From Roseomonas sp. E05 (lineage in GTDB: Bacteria > Pseudomonadota > Alphaproteobacteria > Acetobacterales > Acetobacteraceae): a stretch of DNA of 64,000 nucleotides. The translations under genes and the position numbers were made by a program. Positions 8,485-17,987 of the stretch are shown in pieces. Under the pieces are notes generated by a model, which searched no databases, had not been told where the DNA came from, and worked only from the letters and a program-made list of their open reading frames with translations. Position 1 is the first letter of the stretch, and each line of letters opens with the position of its first letter. The stretch is taken from assembly GCF_030063475.1 (NCBI RefSeq), contig NZ_JASIRT010000002.1:248001-312000 (forward strand), in the 5' to 3' direction.

Positions 8485-9615
8485 TCAGGCCACGGCTAGG
8501 TGCTTCGCGCCATCCCGCAGCGAGGCCTCGCTGATGCGGATACCGAGCCCCGGCGCATCCGGCACCACCACCGCGCCGTCCTTGTTGGGAATGCGCTCCT
8601 CCAGCACGTCCTCGGTCAGCACGTGGTGTGGCATGTAGAACTCGCAGCCGAGCGAGATGCCGGGCGTGGCCGCGATGAGCTGCGTGCCGGCGGCGAGCGC
8701 GATGCCGCCCTCCCACAGCGTGCCGCCATAGCCCGGCAGGCCGGCGGTGTCGGCAATGGCCATCATCGCCTGCGCCTTCAGCAGCCCGCCGCATTTCATC
8801 AGCTTGACCGAGATGGCGTCCGCCGCCTGCCGCCGCACCACTTCCAGCAGGTCGGTGGCGTCGAAGCAGCTCTCGTCAGCCAGGACGGGCGTGTCGAGCG
8901 CATGGGCGAAGCCGGCCATGGCATCGAGGTGGCGGCGCGGCACTGGCTGCTCGATGAAGGTGGGGCGGAAGCGGTCCACGTCGCGCAGGATGGTCATGGC
9001 GCCGAAGGGCTCCAGCGCCTGGTTGTAGTCGAGGCGCAGGTCCACCTTGTCGCCGAAGGCGCCGCGGATGGCCTCCAGATGCGCCATGTCCTCGGCATGC
9101 GGCTTCACGCCGGTCTTCACCTTGAACAGCCGGTGGCCGCCGGCGACCATGGTGTGCATCCGCTCCAGATCGGCGCCGAAGTCCGGATCGGCGATGGAGA
9201 AGGAGAGGGGGATGCTGTCGCGCACGCGGCCGCCGAGCAGGTCGGCCACGCTCATCCCGGTGGATTTCCCGAGGATGTCGAGCAGCGCCATTTCCACCGC
9301 CACCTTGCTCTCGGGGTGGCCGACCAGGGTGCGGTCCATCGCCGCCATCAGCGTCCTGAGCCGCCGCGCATCGGCGCCGAGGATCAGCGGCCGCAGGTAG
9401 CGGTCGAGCGCGGCAAAGGCGCCCTCCGGCGTGCCGGTGAAGACTTCCCAGGGGGCGGCCTCGCCCCAGCCCACGACGCCGTCCCGCGTGGTCAGCTCCA
9501 GCAGCACCCGCCGGACGCTGCCCTTCACGGCGCCCACGCCCTGGGCGCGGGCCATCTTGATCGGGCTTTCCACCAGGAAAACCCGCATGCGGTCGATGAT
9601 GGGAGCCTGGCTCAT
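8485..9615 (-). CDS. Mandelate racemase / muconate-lactonizing enzyme family protein
   Basis: A 376-residue enolase-superfamily protein of the muconate cycloisomerase (MLE) subgroup. The base motif FKVKTG (Lys-x-Lys) is near residue 165; metal ligands appear in LRLDYNQ, FIEQPVP and VLADES; the second lysine is in SVKLMKCGG. The C-terminal [16 protein letters not shown] segment also fits MLE-type enzymes. This subgroup includes muconate and chloromuconate cycloisomerases, dipeptide epimerases and N-acylamino-acid racemases. The start lies 1 nt after the stop of the ABC ATPase gene, so it is the last gene of the importer operon, suggesting that the imported compound is its substrate or precursor. 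Specific substrate unknown. Confidence 0.88.
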   Translation of the reverse strand: MSQAPIIDRMRVFLVESPIKMARAQGVGAVKGSVRRVLLELTTRDGVVGWGEAAPWEVFTGTPEGAFAALDRYLRPLILGADARRLRTLMAAMDRTLVGHPESKVAVEMALLDILGKSTGMSVADLLGGRVRDSIPLSFSIADPDFGADLERMHTMVAGGHRLFKVKTGVKPHAEDMAHLEAIRGAFGDKVDLRLDYNQALEPFGAMTILRDVDRFRPTFIEQPVPRRHLDAMAGFAHALDTPVLADESCFDATDLLEVVRRQAADAISVKLMKCGGLLKAQAMMAIADTAGLPGYGGTLWEGGIALAAGTQLIAATPGISLGCEFYMPHHVLTEDVLEERIPNKDGAVVVPDAPGLGIRISEASLRDGAKHLAVA

Positions 9616-9616
9616 C

Positions 9617-10390
9617 TCAGTTCTCGCGCTGGCGGTGGAAGTGGGAGAGGAAGGCGCGCGTCGCCTCCTCGCGCGGCGCGTCGATCACCTGCCGCGCCGG
9701 GCCGTCCTCCAGGATGACGCCGTCCCGCAGGAAGACGACGCGGTCGGCCACCTCGCGCGCGAAGGCGATCTCGTGGGTCACGATCACCATGGTCATGCCC
9801 TCGGCGGCGAGCGACTGCATGACGCCCAGCACCTCGCCCACCAGCTCGGGGTCGAGCGCGCTGGTGGCCTCGTCGAACAGCATCACCGCCGGCTCCATGG
9901 CCAGCGCGCGGGCGATGGCGACGCGCTGCTTCTGCCCGCCCGAGAGCCGGCTCGGATACTGCTCGACCTTGTCGGCCAGCCCGACCTTGGCGAGCAGGTT
10001 GCGCGCCAGCGCCTCGGCCTGCGGCTTCGCCATCCGGCGCACCGTGACGGGGCCTTCCATCACATTGGCCAGCGCCGACATGTGCGGGAAGAGGTTGAAC
10101 TGCTGGAAGACCATGCCGGTCGCGGCGCGGAACTTCGCCATCTCGCCGGTGCCGGGCAGGCTGGCGCCCTCACCGAAGCGGAAGCTCCGCGCGCCGACGC
10201 GCACGGCGCCGCCATCCGGCACCACCAGCAGGTTCAGGCAGCGCAGCAGGGTGGACTTGCCGGAGCCGGAGGGGCCGATCAGCGCGACCACCTCGCCGGG
10301 CGCCACCGTCAGGTCCACGCTGCGCAGCACGGTGTGGTCGCCGAAGACCTTCTTCAGCCCGGCGACCTCGATCATCGGAGCGGTGCTCAT
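9617..10390 (-). CDS. Polar amino-acid ABC transporter ATP-binding protein
   Basis: A 257-residue cytoplasmic ATPase of the GlnQ/HisP type. Walker [10 protein letters not shown]-loop [12 protein letters not shown], signature [15 protein letters not shown], Walker [15 protein letters not shown] and the switch histidine in VTHEIAFA are all present. The ATG at 10390 is preceded by AGGAG at good spacing; a TTG further upstream is less likely. It lies 14 bp after the permease and 1 bp before the cycloisomerase gene, all in one operon. Confidence 0.95.
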   Translation of the reverse strand: MSTAPMIEVAGLKKVFGDHTVLRSVDLTVAPGEVVALIGPSGSGKSTLLRCLNLLVVPDGGAVRVGARSFRFGEGASLPGTGEMAKFRAATGMVFQQFNLFPHMSALANVMEGPVTVRRMAKPQAEALARNLLAKVGLADKVEQYPSRLSGGQKQRVAIARALAMEPAVMLFDEATSALDPELVGEVLGVMQSLAAEGMTMVIVTHEIAFAREVADRVVFLRDGVILEDGPARQVIDAPREEATRAFLSHFHRQREN

Positions 10391-10404
10391 CGGGGCGGCT
10401 CCTC

Positions 10405-11067
10405 TCAATCGGCCCGCGCCAGGCGGCGCTCCAGGCGGCCGACCAGCAGTGTCAGCGGGAACAGCACGGCGAAATAGAGGACGGCGACCAGGGTATAGAT
10501 CTCCAGCGGCCGGTAGCTGTCATGCGCGGCGGCCTGGCCCTGGTAGAGCAGGTCCGGCACCGCCAGCACCGAGACCAGCGAGGTGTTCTTGAGCTGGATG
10601 ATGGACTGGTTCATCAGGGGCGGCACCATGCGCTTGAGCGCCTGCGGCAGCACGATGCGGCGCATGGCCTGGCCGGGCGTCATGCCCAGAGCGAGTGCGG
10701 CCTCGGTCTGTCCCGCCTCGATGGAGGCGATGCCGCCGCGCACGATCTCGGCGTAGAAGGCGCCGCCATAGAGGGAGAGGGCGAGCACGGCGGCGGTGGT
10801 CGCCGTCATCTCGATGCCGGCCAGGATCGGCAGGGCGTAGTAGAACCAGACGAGCTGCACGAGGATCGGCGTGCAGCGGAACACCTCGACATAGGCCTGC
10901 GCCAGCCAGCGAAGCGGTGCGAAGCGCGCGAGGCGCAGCAGCCCCGCGGCCAGCCCGACGACGAGCCCGAGCACGACGATGGCGATGGTGAAGGCGAGGG
11001 TGACGAGGAGGCCGTTCCAGAAGAGCCAGCGATAGCTCCAGAGGATCGAGAAGTCCCATTGGTACAT
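10405..11067 (-). CDS. Polar amino-acid ABC transporter permease
   Basis: A 220-residue inner-membrane permease of the HisMQ/GlnP family, with about five membrane spans. The EAA loop, which docks on the ATPase, is visible as [21 protein letters not shown] (about residues 140-160). The [18 protein letters not shown] segment is the usual second conserved block. A single permease suggests a homodimer. It follows the binding-protein gene after a spacer of about 150 bp holding two hairpins, and precedes the ATPase. Confidence 0.94.
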   Translation of the reverse strand: MYQWDFSILWSYRWLFWNGLLVTLAFTIAIVVLGLVVGLAAGLLRLARFAPLRWLAQAYVEVFRCTPILVQLVWFYYALPILAGIEMTATTAAVLALSLYGGAFYAEIVRGGIASIEAGQTEAALALGMTPGQAMRRIVLPQALKRMVPPLMNQSIIQLKNTSLVSVLAVPDLLYQGQAAAHDSYRPLEIYTLVAVLYFAVLFPLTLLVGRLERRLARAD

Positions 11068-11155
11068 CGGGCAGGGCGTCCGTTGAGCAGGCGGCAGCGT
11101 CCGGCACCGGAGCGATGGCCGTGCAGCTCCGGGACCCTGCCGGGAATGCAGGGGT

Positions 11156-11178
11156 CCGGGGAGGCTCAGCCTCCCCGG
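11156..11178 (-). other. Hairpin 1 in binding-protein/permease spacer
   Basis: A 10-bp perfect stem (CCGGGGAGGC / GCCTCCCCGG) lies downstream of the binding-protein gene, with no T-run. In such operons, spacer hairpins often protect the binding-protein message so that it is made in excess over the permease; this role is inferred. Confidence 0.55.
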
Positions 11179-11187
11179 CGGGGAAGT

Positions 11188-11212
11188 CCAGAAGGGGCGG
11201 CGCCCCTTCTGG
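11188..11212 (-). other. Hairpin 2 in binding-protein/permease spacer
   Basis: An 11-bp perfect stem (CCAGAAGGGGC / GCCCCTTCTGG) with a 3-base loop immediately follows the binding-protein gene on the minus strand. It is the first structure the transcript meets after the stop at 11219 and is a strong candidate for partial termination or 3'-end protection. Confidence 0.6.
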
Positions 11213-11218
11213 CTGCGC

Positions 11219-12061
11219 TCAGAGCGTGATGCCCGGCGGGAAGTCGGACTCCGAGATGCCCACCAGTTCCATGTTCTTCAGGATCACGGAGCGGACGAAG
11301 CCCAGCCCCTTGTTGAACTCGATCCAGGTATTGACGAAGTCGCGCCAGGTCTTGTCCTGCTCGCGGCGGAAGCCGGCATTGGAGGTGGTGGCGAAGACCG
11401 GCTGCGGCACGACGACATGGCCGACATTGGGGTTCTTCTTCACCGCCGTCAGCGCCAGCATCATCACCAGGCACTGCGCGTCCACGCGGCCGGCCTGCAC
11501 GGCCATGGTCGCCTCGTCCACCGACTTGAAGCGGCTGATCTGCGCCTTCGGCAGCAGGCGCGTCGCCACCTGGTCCTGCGAGGAGCCGACATCGGTGGAG
11601 ATGCGCATCTCCGGCTTGTTCAGCTCGTCCCACGTCTTGGGCTCGAAGCCCTTCTTGGCGATGAAGCTGAAGGCGTTGCTGAAGCAGGGGACGGAGAAGT
11701 CGATGACCAGCGCGCGCTTCGGCGTCGGGTTCAGGCCGAAGAAGATGTCGATCTTGTTGGACTGCAGGTCGAGGACGGCGTTGCCCCAGGTGGTCTCGGA
11801 CAGTTCCAGCTCGGCCTCAAGCTCCTCGGCGAGGGCGGTGACGAGGTCGATGTAGAAGCCGCTCCATTTCCCGCTGGCGAGGTCCTTGTGATAGTAGGGC
11901 GCCGCGCCGGCGACCGCGGCGGTGCGCAGCTTCTTGGTGCGGCGGATGCGCTCGAAGGTGGATTCGCCGCTCGCGCCCTGGGCGGCGGCGGGCGTGGCGG
12001 CGGAGGCCGCGGCAGCGAGGGCGAAGCCCGCGGCGGTCCCGATCATGCGGCGTGACACCAT
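11219..12061 (-). CDS. Polar amino-acid ABC transporter substrate-binding protein
   Basis: A 280-residue periplasmic binding protein of family 3. A Sec-type signal (MVSRRMIGTAAGFALAAA, then an AAAQ cleavage region near 27) precedes the mature part, which has SGKWSGFYIDLVTALAEELE, a variant of the family 3 signature GxxxGFDVDLA, and IDIFFGLNPTPKRALVIDFS. The pocket residues do not identify a standard amino acid to me. It is the promoter-proximal gene of the operon (binding protein, permease, ATPase, cycloisomerase) and diverges from the purine permease gene across 225 bp. Confidence 0.93.
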   Translation of the reverse strand: MVSRRMIGTAAGFALAAAASAATPAAAQGASGESTFERIRRTKKLRTAAVAGAAPYYHKDLASGKWSGFYIDLVTALAEELEAELELSETTWGNAVLDLQSNKIDIFFGLNPTPKRALVIDFSVPCFSNAFSFIAKKGFEPKTWDELNKPEMRISTDVGSSQDQVATRLLPKAQISRFKSVDEATMAVQAGRVDAQCLVMMLALTAVKKNPNVGHVVVPQPVFATTSNAGFRREQDKTWRDFVNTWIEFNKGLGFVRSVILKNMELVGISESDFPPGITL

Positions 12062-12286
12062 GGTTCCTGTCTCCTGTTGCGGCGCGCGCATGCGGCACTG
12101 TGCCGGAGCGTCGCGGCCGGTCGTGGGGCATCCCTGTTGTCCTGGCGGAGCCGCCTGCGCGGCTTTTCCCGCTTCATAGACCGAGTTTGCCGCGCCGGGG
12201 AGGGTAGGGCCATGACCCACCGGCTGTTAAACGCCCTTCGCCACCGGTAATCTTGTTGCACCACAGAAATCGCGGGAGCAGCCGCC

Positions 12287-13576
12287 TTGGATCGTTTCTT
12301 TGGCCTCGCCCAGCGCGGGACCACACCGCGCCAGGAAGTTCTGGCCGGCCTCGCCACCTTTCTCACCATGGCCTACATCGTCGTCGTCAATCCTGGGATG
12401 ATGGCGGCGGCCGGCATCGACCATGGCGCCGCCTTCGTCGCCACCTGCCTGGCGGCGGCGATCGGCTCCACGCTGATGGGCCTGCTGGCCAACTATCCGA
12501 TCGCCCTGGCGCCGGGCATGGGGCTGAACGCCTATTTCGCCTTCGCCGTGGTCGGCGGCATGGGCGTGCCCTGGCAGGCGGCATTGGGCGCGGTGTTCAT
12601 CTCCGGCATGATCTTCTTCGCGGTCTCGGTCACCGGCTTCCGCGAGTGGCTGATCAACTCCATCCCGCTTTCCCTGAAGCTCGGCATCGCCGCCGGCATC
12701 GGCTTCTTCCTCGGGCTGATCGGCCTGCGCGGCATGGGGCTGGTGGTGGACAACCCGGCGACGCTGGTGGCCATGGGCTCGCTGCACCAGCCCGCCACGC
12801 TGCTCTCCTGCCTCGGCTTCGTGCTGATCGCCGGCCTGGTGGCGCGGGGCATCACCGGGGGCATCGTCATCGGCATCATCGTCACGGCGCTGCTCGGCAT
12901 TCCCTTCGGCCTGACCGAGTTCCAGGGCATCTTCTCCATGCCCCCTTCGCTGGCGCCGACCTTCCTGCAGATGGACCTGGCCGGCGCCCTCGGAATCGGC
13001 CTGGTCGGCATCGTCTTCACCTTCTTCATCGTGGACCTGCTGGACAATGCCGGCACGCTGATCGCCACCACGCACCGCGCCGGGCTGATGCGGAAGGATG
13101 GCTCGGTGCCGCATCTCGGCCGCGCGCTGATGGCGGATTCGGGCGGCGCGATGATCGGCGCCGTGCTCGGCACCTCCACCACCGTCTCCTATATCGAGAG
13201 CGCGGCGGGCGTGCAGGCCGGCGGCCGCACCGGGCTGACGGCGCTCACCGTCGCCGTGCTGTTCCTGCTGACGCTGTTCCTGGCGCCGCTGGCCACCTCG
13301 ATCCCCGGCTTCGCCACCGCCCCGGCGCTGGTGCTGGTGGCCTGCCTGATGGCACAGGGCCTGCGGGATATCGCCTGGGAGGAGCCGACCGAATACCTGC
13401 CGGCCATCGTCACGGCGCTGGCCATGCCCTTCACCTTCTCGATCGCCTCAGGCATCGGGGTGGGCTTCATCGCCTTCGCGCTGGTCAAGCTGGTGGCCGG
13501 GCGAGGCCGCGAGGTGGGCGGCGCGGTCTGGCTGATCGCCGCCGCCTCCGCGTTGCGCTTCTATCTGGAGACCTGA
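12287..13576 (+). CDS. NCS2-family purine permease (AzgA-like)
   Basis: A 429-residue inner-membrane protein with about 12 to 14 spans. It has the AzgA/PbuG hallmarks EVLAGLATFLTMAYIVVVNP (about 17-36), the NYPIALAPGMGLNAYFAF block, VDLLDNAGTLIATTHRAGL, and the GTSTTVSYIESAAGVQAGGR segment. It probably imports hypoxanthine, guanine or adenine with protons. The start is a TTG at 12287 with GGGAG at 12274-12278; this starts the protein at MDRFFGLAQRGTT, the normal family N-terminus, and no ATG is nearby. It is divergent from the ABC importer operon and is followed by a strong inverted repeat. Confidence 0.93.
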   Translation: MDRFFGLAQRGTTPRQEVLAGLATFLTMAYIVVVNPGMMAAAGIDHGAAFVATCLAAAIGSTLMGLLANYPIALAPGMGLNAYFAFAVVGGMGVPWQAALGAVFISGMIFFAVSVTGFREWLINSIPLSLKLGIAAGIGFFLGLIGLRGMGLVVDNPATLVAMGSLHQPATLLSCLGFVLIAGLVARGITGGIVIGIIVTALLGIPFGLTEFQGIFSMPPSLAPTFLQMDLAGALGIGLVGIVFTFFIVDLLDNAGTLIATTHRAGLMRKDGSVPHLGRALMADSGGAMIGAVLGTSTTVSYIESAAGVQAGGRTGLTALTVAVLFLLTLFLAPLATSIPGFATAPALVLVACLMAQGLRDIAWEEPTEYLPAIVTALAMPFTFSIASGIGVGFIAFALVKLVAGRGREVGGAVWLIAAASALRFYLET

Positions 13577-13612
13577 GGCCGGGGCGGTCCACCTGCCTTT
13601 TCGGCCATGCAA

Positions 13613-13641
13613 AAGCCCGGGGGAAGTCTTCCCCCGGGCTT
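13613..13641. terminator. Bidirectional terminator hairpin
   Basis: A 14-bp perfect inverted repeat (AAGCCCGGGGGAAG / CTTCCCCCGGGCTT) lies between the convergent purine permease and transglycosylase-like genes, flanked by A-rich bases on the left and T-rich bases on the right. It could stop both transcripts. Confidence 0.85.
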
Positions 13642-13686
13642 CTTGCTGTCCGCGATCCGCCCCGCGGGCCGGGGCGGCATGCTCAC

Positions 13687-14295
13687 TCAGTCCGTCGCCT
13701 CCGCCAACTCCAGCAGGGCGCGGCCGTCGCGCCGGGCGCGGGCCATCTGGGTGCCGCCGCAACGCGGGGCGCCGAGCACGGTGCTGTCCGGATTCACCAC
13801 CTGCAGCTTGGCCTCGACGCGGCAGACCAGCTTGATGGAGGTCGGACCGCCACCGTTCCAGCGGCGCAGGGCGTCGGCCCAGTTGCCGGCGGCCTCGTAT
13901 TGCTGGCGCAGGTAGCGGGCCGCCCAGTCGGCGGATTTCTGCGGGTCCAGCGGCCAGTCGCTGCCGCGCGGGGCATGCACCTGGGCATTCACCTGCACGC
14001 AGCCGGCCATTACCGATTGGCGTGCCGAGGCGCCGGTCAGCAGCCGTCGCGCTTCGGCGCGGGAATCGGGATAATAGGCACGGCCGCCGATGTTCAGCGC
14101 ATGCGCGTGCAGCCCGGACTCGGCCAGGGCAACCGCCACCAGCAGCCCGTCGGGCAGGTCATACCTCGCCTCGGCCGCGCGGACGGCGTCGAGGCAGGCT
14201 GAGCGCGGCCCGGCCATGGCAGGGCTGCTCATCAGAAGCGGCGCTCCGAACAGGAAGGCGCCGATGGCAAGCCCCAGCCACCGTGATGGCGGCAT
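13687..14295 (-). CDS. Secreted lytic-transglycosylase-like (SLT fold) protein
   Basis: A 202-residue protein with a signal peptide (hydrophobic 8-24, cleavage near AMA/GP at 29). The lysozyme-like core shows VAVALAESGL with a candidate catalytic Glu59, then GCVQVNAQVH (about 98-107) in place of the usual GLMQI/NP turn, and a YLRQQYEAAGNWADALRRWNGG segment matching the family motif that follows (A-V-x-x-YN-G). It may cleave peptidoglycan in the periplasm. The C-terminal 40 residues carry two cysteines and no known domain. The ATG at 14295 begins the signal peptide; upstream frame is low-complexity. Confidence 0.78.
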   Translation of the reverse strand: MPPSRWLGLAIGAFLFGAPLLMSSPAMAGPRSACLDAVRAAEARYDLPDGLLVAVALAESGLHAHALNIGGRAYYPDSRAEARRLLTGASARQSVMAGCVQVNAQVHAPRGSDWPLDPQKSADWAARYLRQQYEAAGNWADALRRWNGGGPTSIKLVCRVEAKLQVVNPDSTVLGAPRCGGTQMARARRDGRALLELAEATD

Positions 14296-14491
14296 CTGCT
14301 TTCGGGGGCGTGGTGTGTGGCCTCTCGGGCGAGGCGGGAAGGCGCTCCTTGCCTCTTGGCAGTGGAACGCCGCGGGGCGTGGGTGGCGCGGGTGCGCCAC
14401 CCTGCGGATCGCGGGCGTCATACCCTTCCGCTAGCACAGGCTTCTCCGCGGGGGGAAGCAAAACCTCCCCCGGCCCTTCGCGGGGATCGCC

Positions 14492-15175
14492 TCAGGCGAT
14501 CTCGCGAACCAGCTTGGCGCGCAGGGCGCGGGCGAAATCCGGCCGGCCGCCGGCCTCCATCACGAAAGCGCCCGGGCCGCCGATCACCTCGGCGGCATAG
14601 CGCTCCGAAAGGCCTGGGTTCGCCTGCTCGATGGCCAGGGCGTTGATGGTGACGCCGGCTGCCACCGCGGCGTCCCGCGCCGCCGGGGCGGGGCGCCGGC
14701 TGCGCATGTCCGGTGCGTCGCCGGAGAGGTCGATCACCCGCCGGGTGGCCTCATAGGGCACCCGCTCCAGCAGGGCCGCCGCGTGCTCGATGGCGTCGCC
14801 GATGGCGTTCCAGCTCTGGCGGGAGCGCGGCGCCTCCCGCAGCGCGGCCGCCAGGAGGGCGGCACTCGCCGCGTCCGTCACCCGGTGCCAGGGCACCACC
14901 GTCTCCGCCCCGCCCGGCGCGCCCCATTCCACCAGGGTGATCGCGATGGCGCCGACCAGTCCCCCGGTGATGGCGGCGAGCACCGCCGGATGCGTCACCG
15001 CCTCGGCGCAGCCCTCCCGCTGCAGGCGGAACTCCCCGGGGCTGATGCTGCCCGAGGCGTCCACCGCCAGCACCAGCGCCACGTCCACCGGCGGGCCGGC
15101 GGCACGGAGCGGGCGGGCGGGCAGCAGCGCCGGCGCGGCGAGGAGGGGCGCGGCGAGGAAAGGGCGACGTCGCAT
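14492..15175 (-). CDS. DUF1194 family protein (secreted, VWA-like)
   Basis: A 227-residue protein with a signal peptide ending near residue 26. The core opens VALVLAVDASGSIS: a MIDAS-type Asp-x-Ser-x-Ser (Asp39) as in von Willebrand A domains. WNAIGDAIEHAAALL and RVIDLSGDAPDM supply the other metal-site elements. DUF1194 proteins are widespread in alphaproteobacteria with no settled function; protein binding through a metal ion is the expectation. It diverges from the Anbu operon across 276 bp. Confidence 0.85.
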   Translation of the reverse strand: MRRRPFLAAPLLAAPALLPARPLRAAGPPVDVALVLAVDASGSISPGEFRLQREGCAEAVTHPAVLAAITGGLVGAIAITLVEWGAPGGAETVVPWHRVTDAASAALLAAALREAPRSRQSWNAIGDAIEHAAALLERVPYEATRRVIDLSGDAPDMRSRRPAPAARDAAVAAGVTINALAIEQANPGLSERYAAEVIGGPGAFVMEAGGRPDFARALRAKLVREIA

Positions 15176-15451
15176 GTGGGCGCTCCCTGCATTGGGCCGA
15201 TCCAGCCTCCGGTGCCGGCGCGGCACGGGTCAAGCGCAATCTCGGAACCGCCCGGACGGCGGGCAGGGCTGACGCGCGCTTGGGCAGATGCGCCGCAACT
15301 CGGGATGGCGGCCATGCTTTGATCGGCTGCAGGCGCCTTGCGCCGGACCCGTGTGCCTTGCTCAACTCGTCACATCGTTGTTCCCTGGGCGGTACCCTTG
15401 CGGGACCAAGGCCCTGGCCGTGCAGGGCGACACGTTGCGCAACCGTCGAGG

Positions 15452-17032
15452 ATGCCGGATCTGAACGTGGCCGATCGCCCCGCCTCCGCTTTCGATGAGA
15501 TGAACGCCGATGGCGGCATCCGTCCCCCCTATGCCGAAATGGCCCGCTTTCTCGAGGCAACCGGCCAGGCCGCCCTGGAGCAGAAGCGCCGCGAGGCGGA
15601 AGTGCTGTTCCGCCGCATCGGCGTCACCTTCGCCGTCTATACCGAGGGGGGCGACCCGGAGCGGCTGATCCCCTTCGATGTCATCCCCCGCATCCTCTCG
15701 CGCGAGGAATGGGAGCGGCTGGCCCAAGGACTGGAGCAGCGTGTGCGGGCGCTGAACGCCTTCCTGGCCGACGTCTATGGCCCGCAGGAGATCATCAAGG
15801 CCGGCCGCATCCCGGCCGAGCTGGTGCTGGAGAACGAGGGCTACCTGCCTGAGATGGTGGACTTCACCCCGCCGGGCGGGGTCTATACCGTGATCTCCGG
15901 CATCGACCTGGTGCGCACCGGCCCGGACCAGTTCTACGTGCTGGAGGACAATTGCCGCACCCCCTCCGGCGTCTCCTACATGCTGGAGAACCGGGAGGCG
16001 ATGCTGCGCCTCTTCCCCGGCGCCTTCGCCCGCCACCGCATCGCTCCGGTCAGCCACTATCCCGAGGAGCTGCTGGAGACGCTGAAGAGCATCGCCCCGC
16101 CGAACTGCCCGGGCGACCCCAAGGTCGTGGTGCTGACCCCCGGCTCCTACAACAGCGCCTATTACGAGCACTCCTTCCTGGCCGATGAAATGGGCGTCGA
16201 GCTGGTGGAGGGGGCCGACCTCTTCGTGCGTGACAAGGTCGTCTACATGCGCACGACCGCCGGGGCGCAGCGGGTGGACGTCATCTACCGCCGCATCGAC
16301 GACGATTTCCTCGACCCCGAGGTGTTCCACCCGGATTCCGTCCTCGGCGTGCCGGGACTGATGGCCGCCTACCGCGCCGGCAACGTATCCCTGGCCAATG
16401 CGCCCGGCGCCGGCATCGCCGATGACAAGGCGGTCTATCCCTATGTGCCGGAGATGGTGCGCTTCTATCTGAAGGAGGAGCCGATCCTGGCCAATGTCCC
16501 CACCTTCATGTGCGAGCGCGAAGCGGATCGCGACTACGTCCTCGCCAATCTCGACAAGCTGGTGGTGAAGCTGGCGCGCGGCTCGGGCGGCTACGGCATG
16601 CTGGTCGGCCCGCATGCGACGGAGGAGCAGCGCGCGGATTTCGCCGCCCGCATCCGTGCCCGCCCCGGCGACTATATCGCGCAGCCGACCCTGGCGCTCT
16701 CCACCGTGCCGACGCTCTGCGAGGACGGCGTCGAGCCGCGCCATGTGGACCTGCGGCCCTTCGTGCTGTTCGGCCGCACCGTGCGCATGGTGCCGGGCGG
16801 GCTGACCCGCGTGGCGCTGCGCAAGGGTTCGCTGGTGGTCAATTCCAGCCAGGGCGGCGGTACCAAGGACACCTGGGTGCTGGATGAGGCGCCGGATGAA
16901 GGGCCGGTTCAGTCGCAGGACGGAAGGGGCATGACCCAGGGGGACATGACTCAGAGCCTGGGCGGGATGACGCAGCGCATGACCGGGCCAGGGCCGGCGC
17001 CGGCCAACGACACCCGCGCCGGGGAGGGCTGA
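15452..17032 (+). CDS. Circularly permuted ATP-grasp type 2 protein of the Anbu cluster
   Basis: A 526-residue protein of the DUF404/DUF407 (CP_ATPgrasp_2) type. Recognisable pieces are [20 protein letters not shown] (about 11-30), [20 protein letters not shown], the [19 protein letters not shown] block, [18 protein letters not shown], and [17 protein letters not shown]. The fold suggests ATP-dependent peptide-bond or ligase-type chemistry; no substrate is known. It is followed 4 bp later by an alpha-E gene and then Anbu, the standard cluster. An odd tail (about 488-526) contains three spaced Met-Thr-Gln triplets. The ATG at 15452 is preferred, but the ribosome site is weak and an ATG near 15500 is possible. 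Confidence 0.9.
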   Translation: MPDLNVADRPASAFDEMNADGGIRPPYAEMARFLEATGQAALEQKRREAEVLFRRIGVTFAVYTEGGDPERLIPFDVIPRILSREEWERLAQGLEQRVRALNAFLADVYGPQEIIKAGRIPAELVLENEGYLPEMVDFTPPGGVYTVISGIDLVRTGPDQFYVLEDNCRTPSGVSYMLENREAMLRLFPGAFARHRIAPVSHYPEELLETLKSIAPPNCPGDPKVVVLTPGSYNSAYYEHSFLADEMGVELVEGADLFVRDKVVYMRTTAGAQRVDVIYRRIDDDFLDPEVFHPDSVLGVPGLMAAYRAGNVSLANAPGAGIADDKAVYPYVPEMVRFYLKEEPILANVPTFMCEREADRDYVLANLDKLVVKLARGSGGYGMLVGPHATEEQRADFAARIRARPGDYIAQPTLALSTVPTLCEDGVEPRHVDLRPFVLFGRTVRMVPGGLTRVALRKGSLVVNSSQGGGTKDTWVLDEAPDEGPVQSQDGRGMTQGDMTQSLGGMTQRMTGPGPAPANDTRAGEG

Positions 17033-17036
17033 GGCC

Positions 17037-17987
17037 ATGCTCTCCCGCACCGCCGACAGCCTGTTCTGGCTGGGCCGCTATTCCGAGCGGGCCGGCAATG
17101 TCGCGCGCGGCCTCGCCGCCACGCTCCGCATGGCGCTGCTGACCCAGGCGCTGAGCGGCGCCGAGAAGGAGTGGCGCGCGCTGATGGTCGCCGCCGGCTG
17201 CGAGCCGGGCTTTCGCGAGCGCCACCCGGGCATGCTGCAGGAGGACGCCGTCCACTGGCTGACGCTGGATCCGGCCAACCCCGCCGGCATCGCGGCCTGC
17301 ATCGAGGCGGCGCGGCGCAATGCCCGCATCGTCCGCACCGCGCTCACCGTGGACATGTGGTCGGCGATCAACGACACCTGGATCGAGTTCCGCCGGCTCG
17401 ATGGCAGCGCCATCCGCGGCGACCGGCTGCCGGGCTTCCTGGACTGGGTGACCTCGCGCACGCTGCTGTTCAACGGCGCTGCCGCCGACACCATGCTGCG
17501 CAACGACGCCTGGCGGTTCACCCATCTCGGCACCATCCTCGAGCGCGCCGACAACACCGCCCGCCTGCTCGACGCGCGGCACGCCGCCTTCGCCAAGGGC
17601 GCGGCGGCGGACGCCGCCTGCTACGCGCAGTGGCAGGCGGTGTTGCGCTCGGTGGCGGCGCTGCGCGCCTTCCAGCACGTCTATCACGCGCGGCTCGACC
17701 CGCAGCGGGTGGCGGAGCTGCTGATCCTGCGGCCCGAGCTGCCGCGCTCGCTGCTCGCCTGCTACCGCCGGGTGGAGCAGACGCTGCAGGCCATCGCCCT
17801 CGCCAATGGCGGGGCGCAGGGCGAGTGCCATCGCCTCGCCGGCGCGCTGCATGCGCGGCTGCGCTATGGCCGCATCGAGGCGATCATGGAGGGCGGGCTG
17901 CACGGCTTCCTGACCGGCGTGATCGACGAGAACATCCGCCTCGGCCAGGAGATCGCCGCCTCCTACCTGAACGGGCGCGCCGCATGA
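17037..17987 (+). CDS. Alpha-E domain protein (DUF403)
   Basis: A 316-residue, largely helical protein that opens MLSRTADSLFWLGRYSERA, the diagnostic start of the alpha-E family. EGxLHGFLTGVIDENIRLGQ-like sequence closes it. It has no known catalytic motif and is always found with circularly permuted ATP-grasp proteins, transglutaminase-like proteins or Anbu. Here it starts 4 bp after the ATP-grasp stop and overlaps the Anbu start by 4 bases (ATGA), so the three are translationally coupled. Confidence 0.93.
   Translation: MLSRTADSLFWLGRYSERAGNVARGLAATLRMALLTQALSGAEKEWRALMVAAGCEPGFRERHPGMLQEDAVHWLTLDPANPAGIAACIEAARRNARIVRTALTVDMWSAINDTWIEFRRLDGSAIRGDRLPGFLDWVTSRTLLFNGAAADTMLRNDAWRFTHLGTILERADNTARLLDARHAAFAKGAAADAACYAQWQAVLRSVAALRAFQHVYHARLDPQRVAELLILRPELPRSLLACYRRVEQTLQAIALANGGAQGECHRLAGALHARLRYGRIEAIMEGGLHGFLTGVIDENIRLGQEIAASYLNGRAA

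Noticed and set aside
12062-12286. A purine riboswitch upstream of the AzgA-type permease
   Set aside because: The 225-bp divergent gap lacks the conserved three-helix purine aptamer core, and the TTG start with GGGAG needs no leader structure.
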